Shown here: positions 1 through 7,179 of the stretch, piece after piece | How positions within the stretch are numbered: the stretch's first letter is position 1 | Layout: every line of letters starts with the position of its first letter | From: Acidimicrobiia bacterium | Lineage (GTDB): Bacteria > Actinomycetota > Acidimicrobiia > Spongiisociales > ZC4RG35 | NCBI GenBank assembly: GCA_025929005.1 | Contig: JAICND010000034.1 | Span: 1-9,124, forward strand | DNA length: 9,124 bases | Direction: 5' to 3' | Notes under the pieces: generated by a model | What the model was told of the DNA's origin: nothing | Databases searched by the model: none | What the model saw: the letters and a program-made list of their open reading frames with translations, nothing else | Made by a program: the position numbers and the translations under genes

Positions 1-1
1 C

Positions 2-907
2 CAGTTACTGGACATCGAGGCCACCAACCCTGATGGTGGGGTTGTGCGCCGACTCGTCCGGATCGAGGGGGCACTTCCGGAGGTCGGGAACATTGCCAAT
101 CTCGACGTGTTCGCATTCCCCCCTGACCCCAGCCGCGCCTTCGGGCTGAGCTTCAGGGAGACCGTCTATCCGAGCCCACTCGGAGACATGGGAGCGTGGG
201 AGGTCCTGGCGAGTTCCAAGACGTGGGTCATCCACGTGCACGGTCTGCGAGCCTCGCGGGCAGAAGCCCTGCGACTGGTCGGACCTGTGGCCGGCTTCGG
301 TCACCCGCAGCTGATCATTAACTACCGCAACGACGACGGTCAACCAGCCGACCCATCAGGTCAGTACCAGTACGGGGCAACCGAGTGGGAGGATGTCGCC
401 GCAGCCGTCGAATTTGTGATGGCTCGGGAAGCCGAAAACGTCGTTCTGATCGGGTACTCGACCGGCGCTGCCCACGTCCTCTCCTACCTGTATCAAACGC
501 CGGCCAGTCCAGTGATCGCCGCGATCCTCGACTCACCCAACATCGATTTCGAAGCGTCCTTCGACCTGGGTGCGTCGCAACGCCGTTTGCCCCTTGTGCC
601 GCTTCCGCTACCTGGCACGGTGGTTTGGTCTGCCAAGAGGGTGTCCTCAATCAGGTTTGGCCTCGACTGGCGCTCCCTTGACTATGTGGCCCGGGCGAGC
701 GAATTGAACAGGCCACTCCTGATTTTCCATGGAACCGTCGATGAATCCGTGCCCCTTTCCACTAGCCAGGAGCTTGCAGCCGCACGCACAGACCTGGTGA
801 GACTCGTCGTGGTTACCAATGCCGGCCATGTCCGGTCGTGGAACGTCGGGCCCGACGACTACGAGCGTCGGCTTGAACAGTTCCTCAACGAGATCACAGG
901 AAGCTGA
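2..907 (+). CDS. alpha/beta hydrolase family protein (5' end cut by window edge)
   Basis: The frame is open from the first complete codon at nt 2, and those 14 codons read like protein, so the GTG at 44 is probably internal and the true start lies left of the window. Of 301 visible residues (numbered from nt 2), the features of a serine hydrolase fold appear in order: an HVHG oxyanion-type turn at 78-81, a YRND motif near 108-111, the nucleophile elbow GYSTG with Ser153, an acid Asp247 in HGTVDES, and His276 in AGHVRSWN. This pattern, including the EW-D segment before the elbow and the H-x-x-WN after it, matches a group of uncharacterised actinobacterial alpha/beta hydrolases. There is no signal peptide or membrane segment in the visible part, so it is probably cytoplasmic. 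Substrate unknown: esterase, thioesterase or peptidase are all possible. Its stop codon is part of the ribosome binding site of the tricorn gene, implying an operon and translational coupling. Fold assignment is sure, function is not. Confidence 0.88.
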   Translation, partial: QLLDIEATNPDGGVVRRLVRIEGALPEVGNIANLDVFAFPPDPSRAFGLSFRETVYPSPLGDMGAWEVLASSKTWVIHVHGLRASRAEALRLVGPVAGFGHPQLIINYRNDDGQPADPSGQYQYGATEWEDVAAAVEFVMAREAENVVLIGYSTGAAHVLSYLYQTPASPVIAAILDSPNIDFEASFDLGASQRRLPLVPLPLPGTVVWSAKRVSSIRFGLDWRSLDYVARASELNRPLLIFHGTVDESVPLSTSQELAAARTDLVRLVVVTNAGHVRSWNVGPDDYERRLEQFLNEITGS

Positions 908-911
908 GGAG
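905..911 (+). promoter_or_regulatory. Shine-Dalgarno site for tricorn, overlapping the hydrolase stop codon
   Basis: The bases TGAGGAG include the hydrolase TGA stop (905-907) and an AGGAG core at 907-911. The core ends 5 nt before CTG 917 and 11 nt before ATA 923. No conventional ATG, GTG or TTG in the tricorn frame lies within reach: the next one, GTG 998, is 86 nt downstream. This arrangement suggests termination-reinitiation coupling of the two genes. Confidence 0.6.
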
Positions 912-916
912 CGCCT

Positions 917-3900
917 CTGGCCATACGCGCCTACTACCGACATCCCACGATCCATGATCAAAGGATTGCCTTCGCATCTGAAGACGATCTGTGGCAGGTG
1001 TCGGTCGACGGAGGACTGGCCCACCGGCTGACGGCTAATCCCGGCCGGGAAGCTCACCCACGTTTCTCACCGGACGGGACGAGGATCGCCTTTGTCGGTC
1101 GGGACGAGGGCAAGCTCGACGCATTCTGGATGGAGGCCGAGGGAGGTCCTGCTCATCGGCTCACCTACTTCGGGGCGATCAGCCAGGTTGTGGGATGGAC
1201 CCCCGACTCGAGCGCGGTGGTGGTCGCTTCCGACTATCAGCAACCCTTTCCTGGATGGACCCATCTGTGGAAGGTTCCCGTAAACGACCGGCCACCCCAG
1301 CTGTATCCGTGGGGACCGGCCCGGGCAATCAGCTTCGGCTCAGATAAGGGCGTGGTCATCGCCCGTAACTCATTTGACCCCGCTCGCTGGAAGAGGTATC
1401 GAGGCGGATGGGCAGGTGACCTCTGGGTTGATCGCGACGGCGAGGGAACCTTTGCATCGCTCGTGAAGCTGCCCGGGAACCTGGCCGACCCCATGTGGAT
1501 CGGGAACCGAATCTTCTTCATCTCTGACCATGAAGGGGTCGGAAACATTTACTCGGTGACGCCACGGGGGGCGGGTCTTCGTCGTTACACCGATCACACC
1601 GATTTTTACGCCCGCTTCGCTTCTACGGACGGCACGACGATCGTCTATCACTGCGGTGCCGACATCTGGCTGCTCGATCCCGCTCAAGGCGAGAACCATC
1701 TCGTCGAGGTTGAGCTACCAACCAGTCGACCCCAACGGATGCGGCGCTTTGTCAGCTCCTCGCAGCACATCGAGTCAGTCGCCCTTCATCCGCAGGGTCA
1801 CTCGGTGGCGGTAGTAGCACGCGGGTCCGCCTCGACGATGCCCCTTTGGGAGGGCACTCCGCTGAGGTTTGGCACGGGATCTTCGGCGCGGATCCGGCTC
1901 ACCAGCTGGCTCGCCGATGGCGAGCGTGTCATCTATGTCACAGATCGTTGGGGGGATGAGGAGCTGGTTATCGAGAGGGTCGACGGAGAAGGCGAGCCCG
2001 TCAGGGTGAGCGGGCCTCACGGTCGTATCCGCACTCTCGACGTTGCTCCCAGTGGGGATCGGGTCGCGGCGACCAATCATCGTCACGAGGTAAGTGTCAT
2101 CGACCTGACGGCGCAGACTTCCCATGAGATCCATCGCAGTCCGTTCTCGTGGATTCACGGCACTTCCTGGTCTCCAGATGGCCGATGGCTGGCGTTTGCT
2201 GCCTCAGAGACCAGGACATCTTCAAACCTGTTTCTCTACGACACAAAGGCCAGTCGGCTCCATCGAATCGGTCGCACTGATTTTGTCGATTGGGCACCGA
2301 GTTTTGACCCCGACGGCAAGTACCTCTCATTCCTCTCGGCTCGTAGCTTCGAACCCATTGCAGACGGGCATTTCCACGACTATGGATTCCCCCGCTCGAC
2401 GATCCCGATGCTCATACCACTCCGGGCCGATGCTGCCTCTCCGTTTGCGGTTGCAGCTCGTGAGCCCCGAGCACCGGGTGGCGCTCCACCGCCTCCTCCT
2501 CCCACAGGCACCGAGCCGGCGACGATCCCTGCGGTCGAGATCGATCTGGAGGGGTTGGCTGAGCGGGCTGTCTCGTACCCCGTGCCTGCTGGTGACTACC
2601 TGAGTGTTCGGATGGCCAAGGGGCGCGCGCTACTTCTGTCGCGACCGTTGGCCGGGGCCCCCAGTGCTCTCCAGGAGGAAGGCCCCCGGGCTCGCCTCGA
2701 GGCGTGGGACTTCAGCACCGACAAGGTCGAAACGGTGGCCGAGGGTCTGATGGGGGTCGATGTCTCGGCCGACGGGAAGGTTCTGGGGCTGCTGGGAAAG
2801 AAGACCTTGCGAGTTGTCGCGGTCGGTTGGAAGGACGACAAGAACGGCAACGAGAGACCAGGTCGTGAAACTGGATTGGTCGACCTCGATCGGGTCCGAC
2901 TCGAGATCAATCCTGGTGAAGAGTGGCGTCAGATGTTCCTCGAGGCCTGGCGGTTGCAGCGTGATCACTACTGGACGGCCGATATGGGTGGGGTCGCTTG
3001 GGACGAGGTCCGGGACCGCTACCTGGCGCTGCTCGACCGGGTTGGGGCTCGGAGCGAATTCTCAGACTTGCTGTGGGAGATGCAGGGTGAACTCGGCACC
3101 TCTCATGCATATGAACTGGGTGGCGACTATCGCCCGACTCCGTCGTGGTCCCAGGGACACCTGGGAGCTGATCTTTCACTGGAACGCTCGGTCTGGCGGA
3201 TCAAGCGGATACCAACCGGTGACTCCTGGGATCCGGCCGCGTCATCGCCTCTCGCTGCGCCTGGCGTCGGTCTCAAGAAAGGGGACCGGATCATTGAGAT
3301 CGACGGAGTCGCTGTCGGCGCCGACTTGCAACCCTTGGCGCTGCTCGTCGAAAAAGCCGGTCGCCCGGTCCGACTGAAGGTGGGGCGGGGCCGTCAGAGA
3401 CCGCGGCAGGTGATAGTCACCCCGTTGGGGGACGAGAGCGCACTGAGGTACCGGGACTGGGTCGAGACCAATCGATCTCGAGTTAGGGAGCTTTCGGAGA
3501 ACCGAGCGGGCTACATCCATATCCCTGACATGGGCCCGGCCGGCTTTGCCGAGTTCCACCGGTACTGGAAGTCAGAAGTCGACTTCCCCGGGCTGGTCAT
3601 AGATGTCCGCTTCAACCGGGGCGGCAACGTCAGCCAGCTGTTGATGGAGAAGCTCGTGAGGAGGCGCCTGGGATTCCGCGTCACGCGTTGGCGAGATCCA
3701 TATCCCTTTCCCAGCGATGCCCCCGCCGGTCCGATGGTGTGTCTCACCAACGAGAACTCAGGCTCCGATGGCGACATCTTCTCCCACACCTTCAAACAAT
3801 TGGGGCTGGGTCCGTTGATCGGAACCAGGACCTGGGGTGGAGTGGTTGGCATCTGGCCCCAACAGTCCCTGGTGGACGGCACCCTCACCACCCAGCCCGA

Positions 3901-4111
3901 GTTCGGGACTTGGTTCACGGACGTCGGCTATGCGGTCGAGAACTATGGAACCGACCCCGACATCGAGGTTGTGATCCGTCCCCAGGACTATGCGGCCGGA
4001 CGCGACCCGCAACTAGAGCGAGGGATGCAGGAGCTGGCGAAGCTCATCAAGAAAGCCAAACCTGTGAACCCCGCCTCTCCCGGTTCTTTGGCGTCAGGCC
4101 GTCGCTCCTGA
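917..4111 (+). CDS. tri: tricorn protease (probable CTG start)
   Basis: Large cytoplasmic serine protease that degrades oligopeptides released by the proteasome or other ATP-dependent proteases; family members form hexamers. From CTG 917 it has 1064 residues, close to the roughly 1070 of Thermoplasma and Streptomyces tricorn. Order of parts: N-terminal six- and seven-bladed beta-propellers (about 10-650, many SPDG/D-G-x-W blade motifs), a proline-rich stretch of six prolines near 523, helical C1 (about 665-745), PDZ (about 748-840, with KKGDRIIEIDG) and C2 (about 842-1064). Catalytic residues match the family: Ser729-His730 (GTSHAYE), nucleophile Ser950 with Asp951 (NSGSDGD), and Glu1008 (VENYGTDPDI), the counterparts of Thermoplasma S745, H746, S965, D966 and E1023. 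The conserved N-terminal segment YYRHPTIHD...SEDDLW is encoded upstream of GTG 998, so that start is unlikely; CTG 917 fits both the RBS and the homology, with ATA 923 a weaker alternative. All catalytic residues are intact. Product identity is near certain; the start is the uncertain part. Confidence 0.95.
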   Translation: MAIRAYYRHPTIHDQRIAFASEDDLWQVSVDGGLAHRLTANPGREAHPRFSPDGTRIAFVGRDEGKLDAFWMEAEGGPAHRLTYFGAISQVVGWTPDSSAVVVASDYQQPFPGWTHLWKVPVNDRPPQLYPWGPARAISFGSDKGVVIARNSFDPARWKRYRGGWAGDLWVDRDGEGTFASLVKLPGNLADPMWIGNRIFFISDHEGVGNIYSVTPRGAGLRRYTDHTDFYARFASTDGTTIVYHCGADIWLLDPAQGENHLVEVELPTSRPQRMRRFVSSSQHIESVALHPQGHSVAVVARGSASTMPLWEGTPLRFGTGSSARIRLTSWLADGERVIYVTDRWGDEELVIERVDGEGEPVRVSGPHGRIRTLDVAPSGDRVAATNHRHEVSVIDLTAQTSHEIHRSPFSWIHGTSWSPDGRWLAFAASETRTSSNLFLYDTKASRLHRIGRTDFVDWAPSFDPDGKYLSFLSARSFEPIADGHFHDYGFPRSTIPMLIPLRADAASPFAVAAREPRAPGGAPPPPPPTGTEPATIPAVEIDLEGLAERAVSYPVPAGDYLSVRMAKGRALLLSRPLAGAPSALQEEGPRARLEAWDFSTDKVETVAEGLMGVDVSADGKVLGLLGKKTLRVVAVGWKDDKNGNERPGRETGLVDLDRVRLEINPGEEWRQMFLEAWRLQRDHYWTADMGGVAWDEVRDRYLALLDRVGARSEFSDLLWEMQGELGTSHAYELGGDYRPTPSWSQGHLGADLSLERSVWRIKRIPTGDSWDPAASSPLAAPGVGLKKGDRIIEIDGVAVGADLQPLALLVEKAGRPVRLKVGRGRQRPRQVIVTPLGDESALRYRDWVETNRSRVRELSENRAGYIHIPDMGPAGFAEFHRYWKSEVDFPGLVIDVRFNRGGNVSQLLMEKLVRRRLGFRVTRWRDPYPFPSDAPAGPMVCLTNENSGSDGDIFSHTFKQLGLGPLIGTRTWGGVVGIWPQQSLVDGTLTTQPEFGTWFTDVGYAVENYGTDPDIEVVIRPQDYAAGRDPQLERGMQELAKLIKKAKPVNPASPGSLASGRRS

Positions 4112-4194
4112 GCTTCTTGTTGTCCCACCGCCCGTCTGCGTAGGGCACGCGCCAAACAATGTCTGAAGCGACGGTGACACACCAAGGTAGGGGA
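4112..4194. other. convergent intergenic region without clear terminator
   Basis: These 83 nt separate the ends of two convergent genes, tricorn (+) and the Clp_N protein (-). I looked for a stem followed by a T-run on either strand and found only short, weak pairings, such as GCGT/ACGC around 4137-4150 with no T tract. No small ORF with convincing sequence is present. Transcripts may end by Rho or run into each other as 3'-overlapping antisense RNAs. Confidence 0.5.
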
Positions 4195-4818
4195 TCAGGC
4201 CGGGAGGACACCAACCGTTGCGTTGCAGTTGGAGCACGTCACAAGAACTGTCGGGATCGGCGGTTGGTCTGTCTCGCTGGGGATTTCAAGCGGGCGATAA
4301 CGAAGTCGATCAGGAGGGTGAAGACACGGCGGCGTGCTACCAGTTCGTGTCCACGGTCGAGAGGCAGCAATCCGCTGTTCCGGGTTGGCCTTCAAGAGAT
4401 CCAGAACCGTCTCCCGCAGTTGACCGATCGTTAAGCCCTCCTTTGCCAGCACCTGGGCGGCCACTCCTTCGCCTTCGCGGACCATCCCAAGAAGGATGTG
4501 TTCGGTTCCGATGTAGTTGTGACCCAGCTGCAATGCCTCGCGCAGGGAGAACTCGAGGATCTTCTTGGCCCGCGGAGTAAAGGGAATGTGGCCGGCCGGA
4601 GACTCGACGCCCTCACCGATGACCTCGACGACCTTGGTGCGTGCGGCCGCGAGTGACATTCCGTGCCGGACCAATGCCTGGCATCCGATGCCCTCCTCCT
4701 CGCGAAGCATTCCCAACAGGATGTGCTCTGTGCCGATATAGGCGTGGTTGAGGAGCCGGGCTTCCTCCTGGGCCAGGACTACCACTCGGCGGGCCCGGTC
4801 GGTCATCCGTTCGAACAT
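4195..4818 (-). CDS. standalone double Clp_N domain protein (ClpC2-like), no ATPase domain
   Basis: 207 residues. The first 145 or so are a nearly canonical ClpC N-terminal domain with two Clp_N repeats: MFERMTDRARRVVVLAQEEA at 1-20, YIGTEHILLG at 27-36, HIPFTPRAKK at 77-86, and a second YIGTEHILLG at 102-111. In ClpC this domain binds adaptors and substrates. The AAA+ modules, Walker motifs and ClpP-binding loop are all absent. Instead there is a 60-residue Pro/Arg-rich, probably flexible tail ending in TCSNCNATVGVLPA, where Cys195 and Cys198 form a CxxC knuckle, half of a zinc ribbon that could be completed by dimerisation. The mycobacterial standalone Clp_N protein ClpC2 is the nearest known concept; adaptor, decoy or regulator of ClpC is an inference. 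The ATG start is fixed by the conserved MFER opening. It lies 22 nt after leuB and is probably the last gene of that operon. Alternative: a truncated clpC duplicate decaying into non-function, though the repeats show no damage. Confidence 0.9.
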   Translation of the reverse strand: MFERMTDRARRVVVLAQEEARLLNHAYIGTEHILLGMLREEEGIGCQALVRHGMSLAAARTKVVEVIGEGVESPAGHIPFTPRAKKILEFSLREALQLGHNYIGTEHILLGMVREGEGVAAQVLAKEGLTIGQLRETVLDLLKANPEQRIAASRPWTRTGSTPPCLHPPDRLRYRPLEIPSETDQPPIPTVLVTCSNCNATVGVLPA

Positions 4819-4832
4819 CGGCCGAAGCTACA

Positions 4833-4843
4833 CCTTCTCCTCA
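4833..4843 (-). promoter_or_regulatory. purine-rich ribosome binding site for the Clp_N gene, overlapping the leuB stop
   Basis: On the minus strand TGAGGAGAAGG starts with the leuB stop codon and gives both GGAG and AAGG cores. The spacer to ATG 4818 is 14 nt from AAGG and 18 nt from GGAG, longer than the usual 5-10 nt. The start itself is set by homology, so this site may act through coupling with leuB termination rather than as an optimal independent site. Confidence 0.4.
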
Positions 4844-5875
4844 GGCAGTGATCAGGGCGGAGATGCGGTCACCGATCTCGGTCGTGCTCATCGTCCCAGT
4901 TTCGCTCAACCCTGACACCGCGGCCCGCTCGACCGCCGCAGCGGCGTCAGTCTCACCCAGGTGGTTGAGACACATTGCCAGGGACAGGATCGCGGCCACC
5001 GGATTGGCCAGACCCTTGCCAGCGATGTCGGGAGCCGATCCGTGGACCGGCTCGAACAAAGATGGAAACAAGAAGTCCGGGTTGAGGTTGGCCGATGCAG
5101 CCAGACCCATACCGCCCTGCACTGCTGCCCCAAGATCGGTGATGATGTCGCCAAAGAGGTTGTCGGTGACGATCACGTCGAAGCGCTCCGGCGCCGTGAC
5201 GAGGTACAGGCAAGCGGCGTCGACGTGCACATAGTCGACAACCACATCGGGGTAATCGGCGGCCGCTTCGAGCACAGTCCGCTGCCAGAGATCCCCGGCG
5301 AAGGTGAGTACGTTCGTCTTGTGACACAGGGTGAGCTTTCCGCGTCTGTGGGCCGCCTGCTCGAACGCAAACCGCGCCACCCTTTCCACCCCAAACCTGG
5401 TGTTGATCGACTCCTGAGTGGCGATCTCTTCGTCAGTGTCGCGGCGGACGATGCCGCCGGCTCCCCCATAGAGACCCTCGGTGTTCTCCCGCACCACCAC
5501 CAGGTCGCATCGGTCCGGGGTCAAACCGGCGATCGGGCTGCGGACCCCCGGGTAGAGCTTGATGGGACGCAGATTGACATAGAGGTCGAAGTCGAAGCGG
5601 AGTTTGAGAAGCAGCCCTCGCTCCAGGACTCCCGGTGGGACCAGGGGTGCCCCAACGGCGCCGAGCAAGATGGCATCGTGGGCGGCCAGTTCATCTTCGA
5701 CCGACTCAGGCAGGACCTCGCCTGTTCGTAGGTACCGGTCACCGCCGAGGTCGTACTCGGTGATCTCGTATTCGATACCGAACCTCGTTGCAGCGGCAGC
5801 GAGAACCTTGAGGGATTCGCCCACAACTTCGGGCCCTACCCCATCCCCGCCGATCACCGCCAGTCGATATGCCAT
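4841..5875 (-). CDS. leuB: 3-isopropylmalate dehydrogenase
   Basis: Oxidises and decarboxylates 3-isopropylmalate to 2-ketoisocaproate with NAD+, the third step of leucine biosynthesis (EC 1.1.1.85), cytoplasmic, normally a dimer. From ATG 5875 the protein has 344 residues, like the short actinobacterial LeuB. Visible motifs: GGDGVGPEV at 9-17; substrate arginines Arg93 (KLRFD), Arg103 (NLRP) and Arg129 (VRENTEG); Tyr136 (GLYGG) and Lys186 (CHKTN), the catalytic pair; metal-binding Asp219, Asp243 (LFGDI) and Asp247, with the 24- and 4-residue spacing of known LeuB; and the cofactor-binding segment FEPVHGSAPDIAG at 274-286. RENTEGLYGG is also common in tartrate or isocitrate dehydrogenase relatives, so the family alone is not decisive; leuA in the same operon and the overall resemblance to mycobacterial LeuB favour leuB. 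The frame stays open upstream to GTG 5965, but that part lies inside the preceding gene. GTG 5902, whose GTGA overlaps the upstream stop, would add nine residues. No good SD stands directly before ATG 5875. Confidence 0.93.
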   Translation of the reverse strand: MAYRLAVIGGDGVGPEVVGESLKVLAAAATRFGIEYEITEYDLGGDRYLRTGEVLPESVEDELAAHDAILLGAVGAPLVPPGVLERGLLLKLRFDFDLYVNLRPIKLYPGVRSPIAGLTPDRCDLVVVRENTEGLYGGAGGIVRRDTDEEIATQESINTRFGVERVARFAFEQAAHRRGKLTLCHKTNVLTFAGDLWQRTVLEAAADYPDVVVDYVHVDAACLYLVTAPERFDVIVTDNLFGDIITDLGAAVQGGMGLAASANLNPDFLFPSLFEPVHGSAPDIAGKGLANPVAAILSLAMCLNHLGETDAAAAVERAAVSGLSETGTMSTTEIGDRISALITA

Positions 5876-5898
5876 CCGGGTCGGGGAGTGTACGGCCG

Positions 5899-7179
5899 TC
5901 ACTGGCCGATCAACTCGACCTCCTTGACCCGGCGTCCGTCCATCCGCCGGACACGGAGGGTCCACTCTCCATACTGAATTCGGTCGCCCCGCCGCGGCAC
6001 CCTCCCCAGGCGATCCATGACGAAGCCGCCAATGGTCTCGTATTCACCTTCGGGGAGATCAATTCCGAGGATGGACTTGAGCTGATGGGGCCGGGCCGAA
6101 CCGGGCACGTAGAACCAGCGCGCATCGCCGATCCTCCTCACTCCCAATTCGTCCTCGTCGTACTCGTCGCGGATCTCACCTACCAGCTCTTCGGCGATGT
6201 CCTCTAAGGTCAGCAGCCCGGCAGTACCGCCGTGCTCGTCGACGATCAAGGCCAGATGCCGACCGCTGCGCTGCATCTCGGCCAGAAGGGGGCGGACCGG
6301 GGCCGACTCCGGCACCACCATCAGCGGGCGGATCAGCTCCGCTGAGCTGGGGGAGTTGTAGTCATCGTCTGGAATGCTCAGGAGGTCCTTGGCGTGGACG
6401 AAGCCGACGATGTCGTCGATGTCCTCTCCGTACAAGGGAATGCGCGAGAACCCTTCTTCGATCACGACCCGCTCGACCTCGGCCGGAGTGGCCGTGACCG
6501 GAAGGGCGACAATATCTGGGCGTGGCACCATCACCTCGGAGGCGTCTCGCTCCGAGAAGAGAATGGCGCCCGAAAGCAACTTGTGGGCGAACTCCTCTAT
6601 GACTCCCTCCTGACGCCCGGCGGCGATGACCTGGGCGAGATCCTCGGCGGTGCGAGTCGTCTCTAGCTCATCTCGTGGCTCCACCCCGAACAAACGCAAA
6701 ACCAAATTGGCGACGCCGTTGAGCACGACGATGAGGGGCCGGAAGACGGTCATGAAAGCCTGGAACGGGATCGCCAGCAACAGAGCGAGCCTCTCCGGGG
6801 TGGCGATGGCGATGTTCTTGGGAGCCATCTCACCGATAACCATGTGGAGGAATACAACGATGAGCAGAGCCACCACCAAAGCGATCGTGTGCAGAAGGCG
6901 ATCGGAGATCGGGACCCAGCCGAACAGAGTCTCGAGAAGATGGGCTACCGACGGCTCGGCCACAAAACCGAGCAGGAGAGTGGCGAGCGTGATCCCCACC
7001 TGAGCACCGGCCAGGGTCTGCGAGAGCTGCTTCATGGCTTTGGCGGCGGCCCGTGCCGCCCGGGTCTGTATTTCCTCGACGACTTCGGCCCGCGAAGCGG
7101 TGAAGGCGAACTCGGCGGCGACAAAGAACCCGTTTGCCAGGAGCAATACCACCATCCAGAAGAGGGCGGTCAGGTTCAT
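5899..7179 (-). CDS. CNNM/CorC-type membrane protein with CBS pair (second of tandem pair)
   Basis: 426 residues. Layout: CNNM (DUF21) membrane domain at about 1-170 with an N-terminal segment holding NGFFVAAEFA (16-25), AGAQVGITLATLLLG (57-71), a hydrophobic stretch near 98-115 and the GEMAPKNIAIATP motif (116-128) typical of the ion pathway; a CBS pair at about 210-340 with FSRIPLYGEDIDDIVGFVHA (244-263) and DEHGGTAGLLTLEDI (314-328); then a CorC_HlyC domain at about 345-425 ending in the RRMDGRRVKEVEL pattern. Family members are Na+-coupled Mg2+/divalent-cation exporters regulated by ATP-Mg bound to the CBS pair; some are annotated as hemolysins for historical reasons. The ATG at 7179 forms an ATGA overlap with the stop of the upstream paralogue, with an AAGG 7 nt before it; the longer frame reaching 7263 lies within that paralogue and is not used. 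leuB starts 23 nt after its stop. Exact ion and direction are not shown by the sequence. Confidence 0.93.
   Translation of the reverse strand: MNLTALFWMVVLLLANGFFVAAEFAFTASRAEVVEEIQTRAARAAAKAMKQLSQTLAGAQVGITLATLLLGFVAEPSVAHLLETLFGWVPISDRLLHTIALVVALLIVVFLHMVIGEMAPKNIAIATPERLALLLAIPFQAFMTVFRPLIVVLNGVANLVLRLFGVEPRDELETTRTAEDLAQVIAAGRQEGVIEEFAHKLLSGAILFSERDASEVMVPRPDIVALPVTATPAEVERVVIEEGFSRIPLYGEDIDDIVGFVHAKDLLSIPDDDYNSPSSAELIRPLMVVPESAPVRPLLAEMQRSGRHLALIVDEHGGTAGLLTLEDIAEELVGEIRDEYDEDELGVRRIGDARWFYVPGSARPHQLKSILGIDLPEGEYETIGGFVMDRLGRVPRRGDRIQYGEWTLRVRRMDGRRVKEVELIGQ

Noticed and set aside
998..1000. GTG 998 as the tricorn start
   Set aside because: It would remove the conserved N-terminal strand and has no suitable SD; upstream in-frame codons clearly encode tricorn sequence.
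2500..2530. Proline-rich run in tricorn as a sign of gene fusion or insertion
   Set aside because: Tricorn proteins of actinobacteria commonly have a Pro-rich loop in the second propeller; domain order and length are normal.
2760..3377. 205-codon plus-strand frame within the tricorn gene
   Set aside because: Out-of-frame shadow, Arg/Ser/Gly-rich, with no domain; the tricorn C1 and PDZ domains are continuous here.
4159..4434. Small plus-strand frame beginning at ATG 4159
   Set aside because: Overlaps the Clp_N tail on the opposite strand; no RBS-supported or recognisable protein.
4961..5731. 256-codon plus-strand open frame opposite leuB
   Set aside because: It mirrors the leuB codons; its translation has no recognisable domain, and leuB motifs are intact on the other strand. 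Long antisense frames are expected in GC-rich genes.
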